DNA from: Stercorarius parasiticus
Taxonomy: Eukaryota > Chordata > Aves > Charadriiformes > Stercorariidae
Length of the DNA stretch: 64,000 bases
Assembly (NCBI GenBank): GCA_013396915.1
Contig: VWZL01000720.1
Coordinates: forward strand, 124,001-188,000
Direction of reading: 5' to 3'
A model generated the notes under the pieces. It searched no databases and had not been told where the DNA came from. It worked only from the letters and a program-made list of their open reading frames with translations. This document shows positions 47,893-60,100 of this stretch, in pieces (positions within the stretch are counted from its first letter, which is position 1; every line of letters starts with the position of its first letter). Made by a program: the position numbers and the translations under genes.

Positions 47893-48360
47893 GTAACAAT
47901 CCTGATGAGTCGAACAACCTCTTCTTGGTCACCAAAGTGTCTCAGCACTAGTATCATCTAGCATTGATATTATCTAGATTTTCAGTTATTCAATTGCTAT
48001 TAGTGATGGTGAATTGACTGCATAAAAAGATTAAAGACACCTAAGCTTGGTCATGGTATGACATCAAAGGAACACGCTGCATTGTGATTAGTTATACAAA
48101 TATGCCATTTTTGGTGTAGAGATGCACGCATAAACTGAGGAAAGAGGAAATATGTTAGTGCAGGAAAAAAGATACCTGGAAACTTTATCAAGCCATGGCC
48201 TACATCTTTAAAAAGAGATGAGGAATAGACCCAGTTAACTGACTGCCCCAAAAGAAGGACGCACAAAGCTCCAAATGCTTTGTGCCACACTGGAAGAGGG
48301 CTGGCAAAGTGACAGAAAACAGATTAATAATTTGACTTTTTTTTTCTAATGGCTCTGAGG

Positions 48361-48475
48361 TTTGAGTTTGTTTGCGACGGACTTGGAACTGAGTGGTCTG
48401 CTGAAGACTTGACTATTGCACAAAAGTGTGACTTTGGATAGGTTGCCTTACTTTTCTTTTCTTTGAAATGGAAAT
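48361..48475 (+). mobile_element. Possible MIR-like relic, sense
   Basis: AAGTGTGACTTTGGATAGGT, TGCCTTACTTTTCTTTTCTT and GAAATGGAAATG resemble the MIR core GTGTGACCTTGGGCAAGTTACTTAACCTCTCTG..AAAATGGG. The 5' half is unrecognisable. Confidence 0.4.
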
Positions 48476-49480
48476 GCAAGGTTTTCTCCCCGTCAATTTG
48501 AGTTCTTCTTCAGTCTGTTGTTACTCAGAGGCTGATACAGTCTCTTCCTGTACACACAGTAGGTCCTGCAGTGACCTCTGGATCTCCCTGTAACAAAAAT
48601 GATTAATAGTTTCTCACACTTCATGAAATAACTCCCTGCAAATTTTAGAGCTGCATTTCTTTTTCGTTTTTCCTTTAAGAATAGGCAAAAAGAAAAAAAA
48701 TATCTAATGCCTATGAACAAAGAGGAAGACCCCTGTACCTCCTGAGAGGCACTGAGAGCAACATCTGTTGGATACCCTGAAGACTAAGTTTAAATGTTCT
48801 TGAACTCTTGTTTCCCCATTAAAAACAGTGACTCATCAGAGTTATTGCGGACATAAATTCTCTAGGAGACATCACCAGTGTAAGCAAGGCATTACAAGCT
48901 ACTGCCTTGCTGCAAGGTGTCTGGCAGAGTAAATCTACTTGGAAAGACTGGTGTGAGAGCGATGAACGCATTTGTCATTGGCATCAGAAGTTCTAAAAAA
49001 ATGGAGGGGAAGCCCTGTGGGAGCAGATCAAGCCACCTCACTCCTGCTCATCCCTGCAGTTAATTGAACAGTTTTAAACACAGCTATACAATCACTATAA
49101 AAAGTCTTGCAATTTTTAATAAGGTTAAAGAAGAGAATTAAAATTAACCTCAACATCCAGGGGTAAGAGACGCTGTTTTCTGGCAGTAGCTCAGCTCTGA
49201 TCTGTGCTTAGATACATTGCTTTTGCTTTAGGTTCCAGAGATTTCATTACTATCTTGCTTCTTACTCAGTTTTGAGTTTTGATGCTTTTTAAATTCAGAC
49301 CATGCACACAAGAAGGTTGTCAATCATTTGCTATCCATCAACAAAAAGATTCCTTGTGAGTTGACGAGTCAACTGAATTGTTCTGAAACGCACAGTCAGG
49401 AGAGATGGTGAAAAAATAGAATCAAAAACACAGTCAGGTACTGAAAAGTAGTGTTGCTGACAGATCTGGAGTTTTTATTA

Positions 49481-49514
49481 ATGTGTATATGCATTTGCGT
49501 GTGTGTATGTGTAT
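49481..49514. repeat. TG/TATG-rich simple repeat
   Basis: ATGTGTATATGCATTTGCGT followed by GTGTGTATGTGTAT; an interrupted TG-type microsatellite in an OSBPL5 intron. Confidence 0.7.
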
Positions 49515-52231
49515 CTAATTCTTGTGTCTCTTGAGAAAGTATATGACAGAAATAGGAATTAGTATATTAAATACGAAGGGAATATATCTCTGAAAATATT
49601 TGTGTACTAGAGGAAGTCCCAAGAGATTTGAGTTTTCAGGTCAAAGTAATATTCTAAGTCACTTGAGACAGATATTTAGAAAGCTACATTTGAGCTGCAT
49701 GGTAGGATATTTCCTGGAGCCTGAGTTCAGCCTGGATTGTTATGTGTGATAGATGCTTTCAGCCAGAAGGTGAAAACCTAAATACACATCGAGAAGAAAT
49801 CCACCAATGAACTACTTGATGTCAAAGAAGCTGTCTGCACTCTGACAACAGTTTAAGGCTGAAACTGCTAAAAATACTGTTTAATTTTATGTCGTTTCAT
49901 GGCCTTCTTTTAAAGCAACTGGAGCAGAATTGACTGATCTAAATTGGTTATGTATAACTGTGCAAAGAAAGCCTATTTCTCAGGAAATATAGATTAGCCT
50001 GAGCTTAAGCAAAAAGCTCAAGTTACTGTCCATCATGATAGAAATAAGATCTGGCTAAAGAACTTTCACTTTTGGCTAAAATGGCTCATGAAATTTTCAA
50101 GGATTTTCCAGGCTAGAGTTAACGGTCCAGTTTTGACGCACATAATGGACTTCCAGCTAACTCAGGGTGATTAGTGAACACCTTTGTATGTGTTGGCCTG
50201 GCTGCCCAGCAGATGTTTGGAGCTAACTGTGGCATTCAGCCCCGAAACAAATGTCTGGTTCAGGCAGTGCCTTAGACATTTATAGTTGCGCTAGCCAATT
50301 AAATTTGATGTGCAGTCATTTTAACTTCAGTTAGAGTCGGATGAAATTTTGGGGTGCTTTTTGAAATGATAGGTAGGTAAGATGTAAGACCATTGCTTAT
50401 AGTGGAAAGCTAAAGATACGCAGTAGGGAACTGTTTTTCCTATAAAGCTCTCTGGTTTCTAGAGCTATCTTACTAGTATATCCCTGAGAGGAGACAGTCC
50501 TTTATTCCACACTGCTTCCCTGGCTCTATGAGTGTTTTAGCCTGAAACTCCTTCACAGTGGAAATGGATTAGACCTTTTACCTTTTTGCTCTGCCCAGGC
50601 CTTTGTAAACCCAAGGCCAGAACCACCAAGGTCTCAAAATCAGTAAGCATTGCAAGCAGCAGTAAGAAAAGCTTCCCCCGCAAGCTCCAAATACTGACGC
50701 AGAGGCACTTTGTCCATCATGTGAAGGCAGTGTGATCCCATGCTGCTTCAGGGAAGAGAATTTTTGCTGGGATGACTGCAGGAGACCAGGGAATGCCAAC
50801 CTAGAAATTAGTTTGAGGGTGTTGGTGTCTGTCCTCTTGCTTCACAGAGGGAGTGTAGGACATAGGGCTATATGCTGGCAAGGTTTGCCCATCTGTCACA
50901 AATAAATGTCCTGGAATAGTTCGTATTTCCCTTTGAGCTTGCTCAGAAACTTGCTGAACAGTGTGGTGTGGGAAGGCTTTTATTGACTGCAGCTTGTTCT
51001 GGCATTTATTCACAGTGCTGAACGAGTTGGGGTCAGACCCACTGAATGTGGGAATACATATAATTTTAATTTTGTTGACTTTAAGAGCTTTGAATCATTC
51101 CTTTAAAGAAAGAAGTTTTAGTAATGGGCTTGTGCTGCTCTTTTACAGTTGTTTGTTCTGCTCTGTAATACAGCACAGTTATTTTCGTCTTCATCCTTAC
51201 AGTTACCCACAGTACTGTTTGCAAAAGGGATTTTTTTTCTCTTTTTCTAAGCTTTGTTCTATGAATTTCCAAGTCTAGATGTCTTGTCACACTATCTAAA
51301 ACAGTGTGAATCCACTCCATTTTTCAAAGCCTAATCAACCCCTGTTTGATAATGCCTTTTGAGTCTCAAACCAAGTGTAAAGACGGGAATGATCTGAAGA
51401 TGATCCTTTCTTAGTTGTACTGTCTGGACGTTGCAGCTGAGCTCCAGGTCCCTGTGTAGCAGGGATAAGATTCACTTTTAGTGAGAGATGGTCATTGTCT
51501 TGGGGGCTTTGGACTCTAATCAGGCATGATGCTCCAAGGCAGAAAACATTATCTCTGCTGTGCAGATACAGAACCTCATTTACTCTGTGGAGATGTTGAC
51601 TTTATTTTTATGGGCTCCTCTCTTTTCTTCTCCTCTTCTTTCTGTGGGAAACAGCGCCCTCCACGTATAAGCGTGCCTTACTGTTGAATACGTTTCCATG
51701 ACAGAGTGACTTGGCTGCTCCTTGTGTTTACTCACATGCCTAAATGTCTGTTAAAACCTTGTGTTATCCCCTCCTTTCCTTCTTCCTTTTTTTTTTAATT
51801 TCAGTTCTCTGGATCTGTACCGTTTGGTTGTAAGGGTTTTCCTCCAACAGAGCAAAACCTCTGCACTGAAAACACAAGTAATGGTGTTATCAACAATTCT
51901 CCAACACTGTGCTCAGCTGCACGCTACTGAAAGGAAAAATGCCATTGGGAATGGTGCTTGATTGCATTAATGTCACTAGTAATATCTTGAGCTGTTCTGC
52001 TCTGGATCACTAATCAAATCCCAACTTTGCCAGTCCTGACTATTAAGCCTTTAAACAGTCTTAATCTTAACCTCTTGTGGGAGAGGGGAGGAGAGAAAGA
52101 AACGAGTAATAAGGATCCCAATTTCTCTTGGCAGCAGAAGAACCCCACAGATGTAGAGATGAGAAGATGAACTGGAGACTGTTGTCTTCTCAGCACTGCA
52201 TCTTCATGGAATAGATACAGATACAATTTAG

Positions 52232-52538
52232 TCATAGAATTATAGAATTATAGAATCATAGAATGTGTTGGGTTGGAAAGGACCTTTAAAAAGGTCATCT
52301 GGTCCAACCCCCCTGCAGTAAGCAGGGACATCTTTAACTAGATCAGGTTGGTCAGAGCCTCATCAAGCCTAGCCTTGAATGTCTCGAGGGATGGGGCCTC
52401 CCCACCTCTCTGGGCAACCTGTTCCAGTGTCTCACCACCCTCATTGTAAAGAACTTCTTCCTAATGTCTAAACGTACCCTGCTCTAGTTTAAAGCCATTG
52501 CCCCTCGTCCTATCGCTGCACGCCCTTGCAAACAGTCC
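52232..52538 (-). mobile_element. CR1 LINE, 3' end (shorter copy, same subfamily)
   Basis: The tail repeat TCATAGAATTATAGAATTAT is followed by GTTGGGTTGGAAAGGACCTT and the same internal blocks as the copy at 30444. The two copies are near-identical by eye over about 300 bp. This one is truncated earlier, right after the block CGCCCTTGCAAACAGTCC, and carries small indels: about 5 nt are missing after AATGTCTAA and a base is lost in the CCTCCCCACC segment. The ORF2 tail frame is therefore broken. It is also antisense to OSBPL5. Confidence 0.95.
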
Positions 52539-54042
52539 TATGTTTGTCCTATGCTTGCACTCTTCGTTCTTTCCAAATTTTGGCTTGCTGAGTGGAGCTC
52601 AAAACCAAAAATCCAGATAAAACCGCTATTTAACTACAAGACACTTGTATACAGGAGCAGTTTTCAACAGTAGTCACAGTTTCCCTGCTTACAAACAAGT
52701 GCTAGGGAGAAGTCCTTCATTTAAGGAGAAGGATGGGATACTATAAAGGCCCATGTTAAAGGGGAGAGTCACAGTCAAACTGCAAAAGTTTCCCTACAGA
52801 TTTTCAGCATTTTGTGATAGTCTCTAGAAACTCAAGGAAATCTGTGTTTGAGCATCCTGGAGAAAACTATTTGTTCCATCCTGCAGTTGGCGTAGTGGTA
52901 ATCTTTTCTGCTCTTCATTTATTTCTGTATGGTGTCCGCATAATTGAAAAAGGATCTGCTTTCATGTTGTTTGTTGTGAAGTGAGGAAGAGAAGGAACTG
53001 GAGGAAGCTGAGTAACTTTGGAAATGCAAGGGAGGAGGAGCGACTCCCATTTATTTCAGCCAGTTTGTGGCATAAAGTCCATACCATGAAGTGTATGAAA
53101 CTGTGTTCACCAGGTACAGGAACTGCTTTTTCTTAGCAGCTTCTGGAGCTCAAGAGAGGAGAAAACAGGGAGGAGATCAAGGTGGGAGCCTGTGGTTCTG
53201 CTCAAAGAAGTGCCTAATCCAAGATGAACTCTGCCTCCCTGGCAATCATTTCTTGGAGGGTCATGCTGAAGGGCTTGTGGCAGGATGTTTACAAGACACT
53301 ATAATCTTTTTTGACACAGCTCCCAAACTAAGGGCAACACAAACAAGCAAAGCCTGTTTTTGTTAAAGCCTGAAATGGCTGGCACCCCAGGCACCGCGAC
53401 ATAAAGGTTCTCAAAGTGTCTGGAGGTAGAGGTGAAGGGCTGTAACCCAGTAGCATGTGCCCATGCTGGGAGACCTTTGGTTCTCAGCCTGTAGTTTTCC
53501 CTATCTCTTCCTTTCCCACAGACAGATTTGCAGGATGGGGTTTCCCCTTTGTTTCCTTCCAGAAAGGCTGCCATTGCCTCTCTGCTAGAGGCACTAACAG
53601 CACAAGGTGTGGGCTCTGCGACTTTTATGGTGTCACATAAAGGGTGTTTCATTGCTAGTGTGTCAGGCTGCAGGCAGACAGACGTGCACCACATGGAACA
53701 GTCCATTCAGATGTTGCACAAAGACGACTAACAGCAAGTATTTGACTGGTTTTGTCCCAGCCATCAGGAATGAGATTCTTCCATTCCTGAGGATCTGAAT
53801 AAGCAGACTAGGTTTTGGGCTGAGCAGAGGTTAGACCAAGCCCCATTTACGTCAGAGCTCATTATTGGTTTGGAACTGCAGCAGCAATGTAGTGATTACT
53901 AATACTCTCTAAATTACTCCATCTGCTCCTTCCTTCTTTCTTTTCACAAACATACAAACTCTGCCCAGGAAGGGTAGGAAGATGTTGAACGGTCTATTGC
54001 GTTTTCTGTGCCTTACGTCTTTTTGTCTGTGTGCATTTCCAG

Positions 54043-54127
54043 GGCCCAAAGGGAGAAAATGTTGGTTCGATCACACAGCCTCTTCCCAGCAGCTACTTGA
54101 TTTTCAGAGCAGCCTCTGAATCGGATG
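54043..54127 (+). CDS. OSBPL5: OSBPL5 coding exon 6 (codons 200-227 plus 1 nt): PH domain, late strands
   Basis: The acceptor is GTCTGTGTGCATTTCCAG; the donor is GGATG|GTAAGT, the strongest donor consensus in the gene. The exon is 85 nt, enters in phase 0 and leaves in phase 1. It encodes GPKGENVGSITQPLPSSYLI and FRAASESD, with the last G starting the Gly codon of the next exon. GPKGE.VGSITQPLPSSYLI.RA.SESDG is the conserved insert and beta-strand of ORP5/ORP8 PH domains. Because the phase changes, skipping this exon would break the frame. Confidence 0.96.
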
Positions 54128-57100
54128 GTAAGTTTTGATCTTCATTTGTTTTCTCCAGATTGCATACTCTGTGCTAGTTAAGAAAATAGGTTGATGCAAA
54201 AAAAATTGATATGTAAAGGAAAAAATGGCAGCTCACCCAGCTTGGGATGGATTCATTAGCAATGGTCAGAATAGGTCAAGCATACTCCTCACTGAAGAAC
54301 CACCTTTCTGGCCATGTGTATGAAAGAAGGACCTAGGCTTGTAACAGGGGAAAAAACACTAAGTCAGTATGTGCTAAGGATGAAAGGAGTTGATCCCAAA
54401 ATTGGGATGAGAGAGAAGCTTAACTGTTTCTCAGTTCAGCAGAGGCTTTATTTGGTTATCTGCCTACAATCTATTGGAGGAAAATGACATAGTAACATTG
54501 AAGAACTGTGATAGATGTCTTGGAACCACCATAATTCTCCTGTAAACTCGCTGTACTGTGGTTTACAGCATAGCAGGCCCAGATGCTGGTGACTCCACGT
54601 ATAAAATAACATTCTGGGAATTAAAAAAATTATGGAAGGTAAATTTAGGTCAATATATAACAGGCGTGCCAGCTTGCGATGTGAAAATCTCTATAAAAGA
54701 CTTTAGCGGACCTAAAATATCAGTGATTTATAAGTAAATAAGAAGATTAAAACCATGTTTTCATTCCATTTGACCTTCAGACTACTGTAATTTTTTTTTG
54801 CCATAGCAAATAACCCAGGCTGTTCATTTTGTGGGTATTTTTCACCTACCCCACCAAGGGTGGTCATGTAGCCCATGTGCTCCTTTGGGTCTCATCAAGA
54901 GGAACTTTAAGGACACAAGGATTTTTCAAGGAGCACAATGAGCTTTGAAAGCAGTGTCCTTCTGATCCAGTGATTAAGTTTTACTCATTCCTGAAGTCTG
55001 GAAATAGGACAATGCCAAATACACCTTTGACATGACAATTAGAATAGGAGGAAACAGTCTTTCATTACAGGCTTGGCGTGCTGTTCTTCCCACTACTGCA
55101 CAAAGAGGGCTGTTCATAGTGAGAGATGCCATCTCAACACTGAAAGCTGCTTGCAGATGCCAATGTAGTGAAATGACATGAAAATAAGTGGAACTTGTTT
55201 AGAGCCATAGAAGCACATCTATTTCTTTGAATATTATGCTTTTGTAGCTTATGGAACAATACAGTTTATTTGTGTAAAGGAATACAGGATTCCAACCCAA
55301 CTCCAAATACCACCTGTCTAGAAAGGGATAGATTGATACAATAGTCTCTTGGGAAAAAAAGAAGTGTTGTTGGGTAGAGCTGCTAAATTACAGGCATTTC
55401 AAACCCTTGTTATACAGACAGCCCTCAGAATAGATACAGAACAGTCCCACAGAGTTCTTAGGCAACCAGCTAACTTCAACAACTGTCTGTCAATCCAGAT
55501 TTTCTAAATTATTATTTCCTTAGAGATCCATGTAATTTGTCTTTCCATCAACTTAATTAGAAAATGCATGAAGGGACCAATGTGGTCTTTGTATGTGTTC
55601 AAGACAAATTGCTGTCTCATGAAGTACCTTTTTTTTTGTGGCATTTCAGCTGTCTTCTAAATGAAAACTTTCATTCTGGTGGAAACCTAATCATTCTATT
55701 GGAAACCTAATGATTAAACCTTAAAGCCAGCCTGGCAAAGAGACCTGTGGCTGAACTTCTACTCTCTCTTTTTACAACGACTGCCATAGGCCAGTTACGT
55801 GGAGCAGAATAGCTTTAGATTGGTTCTAACTAACCTTACCCATAAAGGCTCCCAAGCTAGCAATAGGGATCATCAGAGGTAAGACCTTTCTAGCTGTGAT
55901 CTCTCTGTCTGGGTCATACACCACATGCTGAAAAAGCACAAAAGAGACCGTATCTGGCACATGAGAATTTTCAATATTTAAATGCCTGTGGGAAGTGCTT
56001 TCTGCCCAGTAAATTATTACATGTCTCTGGTATCATAAGAGCTTAAAATAGTGAATTACGGGAACGTATTTTTAAAGCCAAGATATTGGCCAAGATTCTT
56101 GGGAAGCATGCAGAGGCCAGGCAGATCAAAGTGGAGTTACTTTAGGATTTAGTATGATTTTCCTTTACTTTGCTGCTTCTGTACAGTAGGATCTTAGGGC
56201 TAGGTGGAAAGCTAACGTGATCAAGAGAAGGAGGAGGAACTGAGATAGCTTTCAATCAAATATCATAAATGTGTACGTAGAAAATAACTAGGGCCTTTGG
56301 CTAAGAATGAGATGATACATGCTCTTGAACAGCACTAGCAATGCCCTGGAGACACCTGCACAGATTTGGGGCGCCCACATTATGCCTGGTAGATCCTGCG
56401 AGTCTGAGGAGGTGACTGTGACAGCTGACGTGAAGTGAAGCTTTGGGATCTGTCCATTTAGCAGTGGTCTTCACAAAAAAAGTTGATATAGTATCACACC
56501 AGAAATACTGGCATGAAAAATGGTGTTATTTTCAGCTGAATGAGAGTATTTGACTTCACAGCTGAGGTCAGTGAGCTGTGAGAAGTGGCTGTACCTTGAG
56601 CAGGAAGGGAAGGAAGTGAATCTGCAGACAAGAGGGAAGAACAGCTCGTACACTCAGACTAGCTTCCTTCCCAAACACAGGAGCTGTCCTGGCATGGTGA
56701 CTGTGCTATGCGCTTTTGTTTGTTTGCCTTCATGGGGTCTGTTTGGGGGCATCTGCTCCATTGAGCAGAGTAGACGTGCTGACAAATGGCCAAACACATG
56801 GGTGTCACACTCGGAGATGAGTGACTTGGAAATGGTATTAACGTCAGTAGGTGGTGTAAAACATATGTGGACAAGGACACATGGAATAGAAACTGTTACA
56901 TTTAAAGCAATCTGTATAAACTGCAGCAAAGTAAGGCTTATACTTTGCAATTAATACAATTCGATTTTAAGCCCAGAAGACACTACTGAAATGGTTGCAG
57001 ACTGTTATATTCCTTTACCTGTTGTAGAGAGTCATCTCCAAGAGGGTATACCTGAGTTTGTTTTGTTTCTTTAGTGCACTGGGCAAACATAGGGGATGCA

Positions 57101-60100
57101 GTTATGGTCAAGAGAGACAAGAGATTTAGGTAAAATGAGCTAAGCTAGCTGACACAAATGGGGTGGGTGGAATCTGTTCTCTTGCATAATGTGAGTGTAT
57201 ATTTGTAGTATGTTCGCGTCTCCTCCGTAAATGCAATATTGTGTGAATCCACAGCATCTCTGAGGAGGTGTGCTGACCATGTTCTTCTTAACGCAGTCTC
57301 CCATGTTAGTAGTGGAAACGAACCTCAGAGCATTTGGCAAATTTAACAGTAATGCATGGAGGCCTCTGACTTTTTGAGGAATATTGAGTTGCAGCATATG
57401 TTAGATGTACAGTTCTGCTATCCAGGAAACTATATCATGATCAGCAGCTTACATGGCCTACTTTTTCTCTCAGCGTTTCAGAATCCCTTTTTTCCCCCCT
57501 GGCTTACCATCTGTGACAGACTGTTGGTAGGATTTAAGGTCCTGACTTCTGCATAGCCTGCAGAACCACTGCCAAGCTACAGTAAATTTCACATTCACAA
57601 ACCGCAGCAGCAGTCTGCTTTGTGATGGTTTTAAAGACATCTGGAAGGTCATGTCAGCCTACAGGGCTCAACCTGTATAAACACAGGGCCTTTCTTTCTT
57701 ACCAGTTTCAGAAAAGGAAATTGTTTTTTCCAAACCACTGACTGTGTATATATTTCAGATTTATGCTGATGAGCAGCTTAGAATTAGTTTAAACCTGTCC
57801 CGAGCATCCTGCCTGGGCCATTCTGGGGCTGCCCCTGAGATCTTCAAACCCATGGCCCCAGAAATGCTTTTCTAAGCATTTTGACTCACCTGCACTGCCA
57901 CCAAAGGGGCTACTAGGGGAATTCAAAGTGTCACATTACCAAGGGTTAAAGGCTTAACAGTAGAATTGCAAACCACACTTACATTTTGTTCCTTATATCT
58001 GTCCTCTCCTTCAGGCATGCTTTGGGTAGTCTCCATTGCCTGATATGGATGGAGTTGCGTGGAAATCCTGATGGTCTGGCTTACAGTGTTGTTGTTTCTT
58101 TGCTAGGCATCTGGCCATTCCCCCGAAATTGATGCTCTGATCCAGGGAGGAAATTAGATTATTGAAATAAGGGTCACGCACAGAAGCAATAAACCATGAG
58201 GAAGACTGCAATTTGAAACCAAGTTCACAATGAAATATGTCACTGGATCCTGGCAGTACTGGAACCTTCTTAGCTATATGTTTGCCCTTAAACGTCTCTC
58301 AGCAGTTTAAAATCCAGGCATTTACAACCAGACTTGATTTAGCTTGGTGTATAAATTGCACCTGCAGCTAACTGAGAGATCGCATTCTTGCATCTTGACA
58401 GCCAAAGTGTAAGAAATCATGCACACAGGCACCCAAGTGGTACAGCAGAATAAGCAGTCAGCTGAATACGATGACCTTAATATCCACGGACTGAACCAAA
58501 TCAGCCTCTTCCTCATCATTCGTGATTTGTGTGCACTTGAGCAAGAATTCGTTTCCAGGTGACAGTCTACTTCAGGTTGATTTTTAAAAGCATCTATCTT
58601 GTAACTGTGAGGCACGAGGCCAAAAGCTGGATGACTTTAATAATTCAAGAAGAATAATACTCCCTTAGCGATGCCTCTCTGGGGGACTGTATGGTTACTA
58701 GGTGTGAGGCTTTTGAAGTCTTAGTTGGCAAGAGATTCATTCCAGCTGTTCCATAGCTACAGGAGTGCAATGGAAAAAAAGTATAGTCCCAGACTGAGAT
58801 TTCAGCGTGCAACGATGTGATTCCATCTCGAGCAAATTTTTGTTATTGGTGAGTGCTGAGAGAATATTGGCTGGCTCCTCTGTGATCATCTGTTGCAAAA
58901 TGTGGCAGATAGACTTAGCACATCAAATTATGAGTTCTTCTAGGTGAATGATGGTAACCATAAAGAATTTCAAGTCTGAATAGCTGAGTGTTTTCAATAC
59001 TGCCTTTTTTTTTTTCTGTGGGATATTGTTGTAATTTTAGATCTGTTTGAAGACTAGGACAGACTCGAGTTATTCCTTGAACTGAGCCTAGGTTAGCAGC
59101 ATTAGCAACTTTCGGTGGTTTTGGGGTTGGTTTTTTTTCCCAGGGGAGAGGAAATGGTTTTTGTCACTTCGTTTTAGTAGTTCCTCTTGTCTGTGAAAAA
59201 AAGAGTTGGTGTGAGTGCATGCCTGCTCCTGTTCAGCTTCCAGGTTTCCGCATGGTGCCAGCATAGCCCTGCGGACCTGGGATGTGTCCTGTAAGGAGCC
59301 ATAGTGATTCCCATTTGCACAACTGTACTGCAGGAGTCATCTCAAAGGACCACAAGGTGCTTTTCCAGCCTGCTGAGCCAAAAGGCCTGGAGAAGGCTTC
59401 AAAACATATGTGGGATGCATGTTCGGCTTTGTTTTTGCGAAGTCAAGGCAACATACATCTTTTATTAGCTTATTTTTCCCAAACCTTTCAAGAGGAAGGA
59501 ACTTTGGAACCCAGCTGTGTTTAACTGATTTTTCAAAGAGTTTCCTTTTTCAAATTGTTACTGATGACTGTCGTCATTTTACTGTAAACACATGTAACAG
59601 AGAAAAAGGGTTACAGGCCTACTCAGGGGAGACACCTCTTTTTCATCTTTTTTTTTTTTTTGCAACAAGCACAGCTGCGTGATGTGCAGATGTGTTCCTC
59701 TGACATCCCATTTTCCTGGGACATCTGTCACATGCCAAATGCTAAAGTGATCATTATTTGCTAAAGTGATGTAGGGAATGGATAATGAAACCAATGATCA
59801 GTGCAAGGAGAGAGACTGCTTCAAAAGAGAGCAGGAACCCAAGCTAGCACTAGCACTCTGGTAGGACATCCACTTTTGGCACTTTAGGAACAACCTTGTC
59901 AGAGTCTCACTTTTTCCCCATCGTTCCTGGAGAGAGCCAAAGGTGGCTGGGCAACCCACCCACCTGACCAGTTCAGATGCCGAAAGATGGGTGATGTGAA
60001 ATGTCCTCCTTGTGCCAGCTGCCAGTACGAGTGGTCTAGCTGGGGATCTTCTCTGCGTGGGGTGTCATTTCTCCCTGTTATTATCCTCACTGAGAACTCT

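Larger units (their letters stand above)
47893..54042 (+). other. OSBPL5: OSBPL5 intron between coding exons 5 and 6
   Basis: 6150 bp, GTAACA to TTCCAG, phase 0. It holds a MIR-like relic (48361-48475), a TG/TATG-rich tract (49481-49514) and a young antisense CR1 3' end (52232-52538). Nothing else is recognised. Confidence 0.92.

Noticed and set aside
53299..53706. 135-codon minus-strand ORF in the intron before exon 6
   Set aside because: Longest ORF in the window but without protein similarity, conserved-looking motif or exon boundaries.
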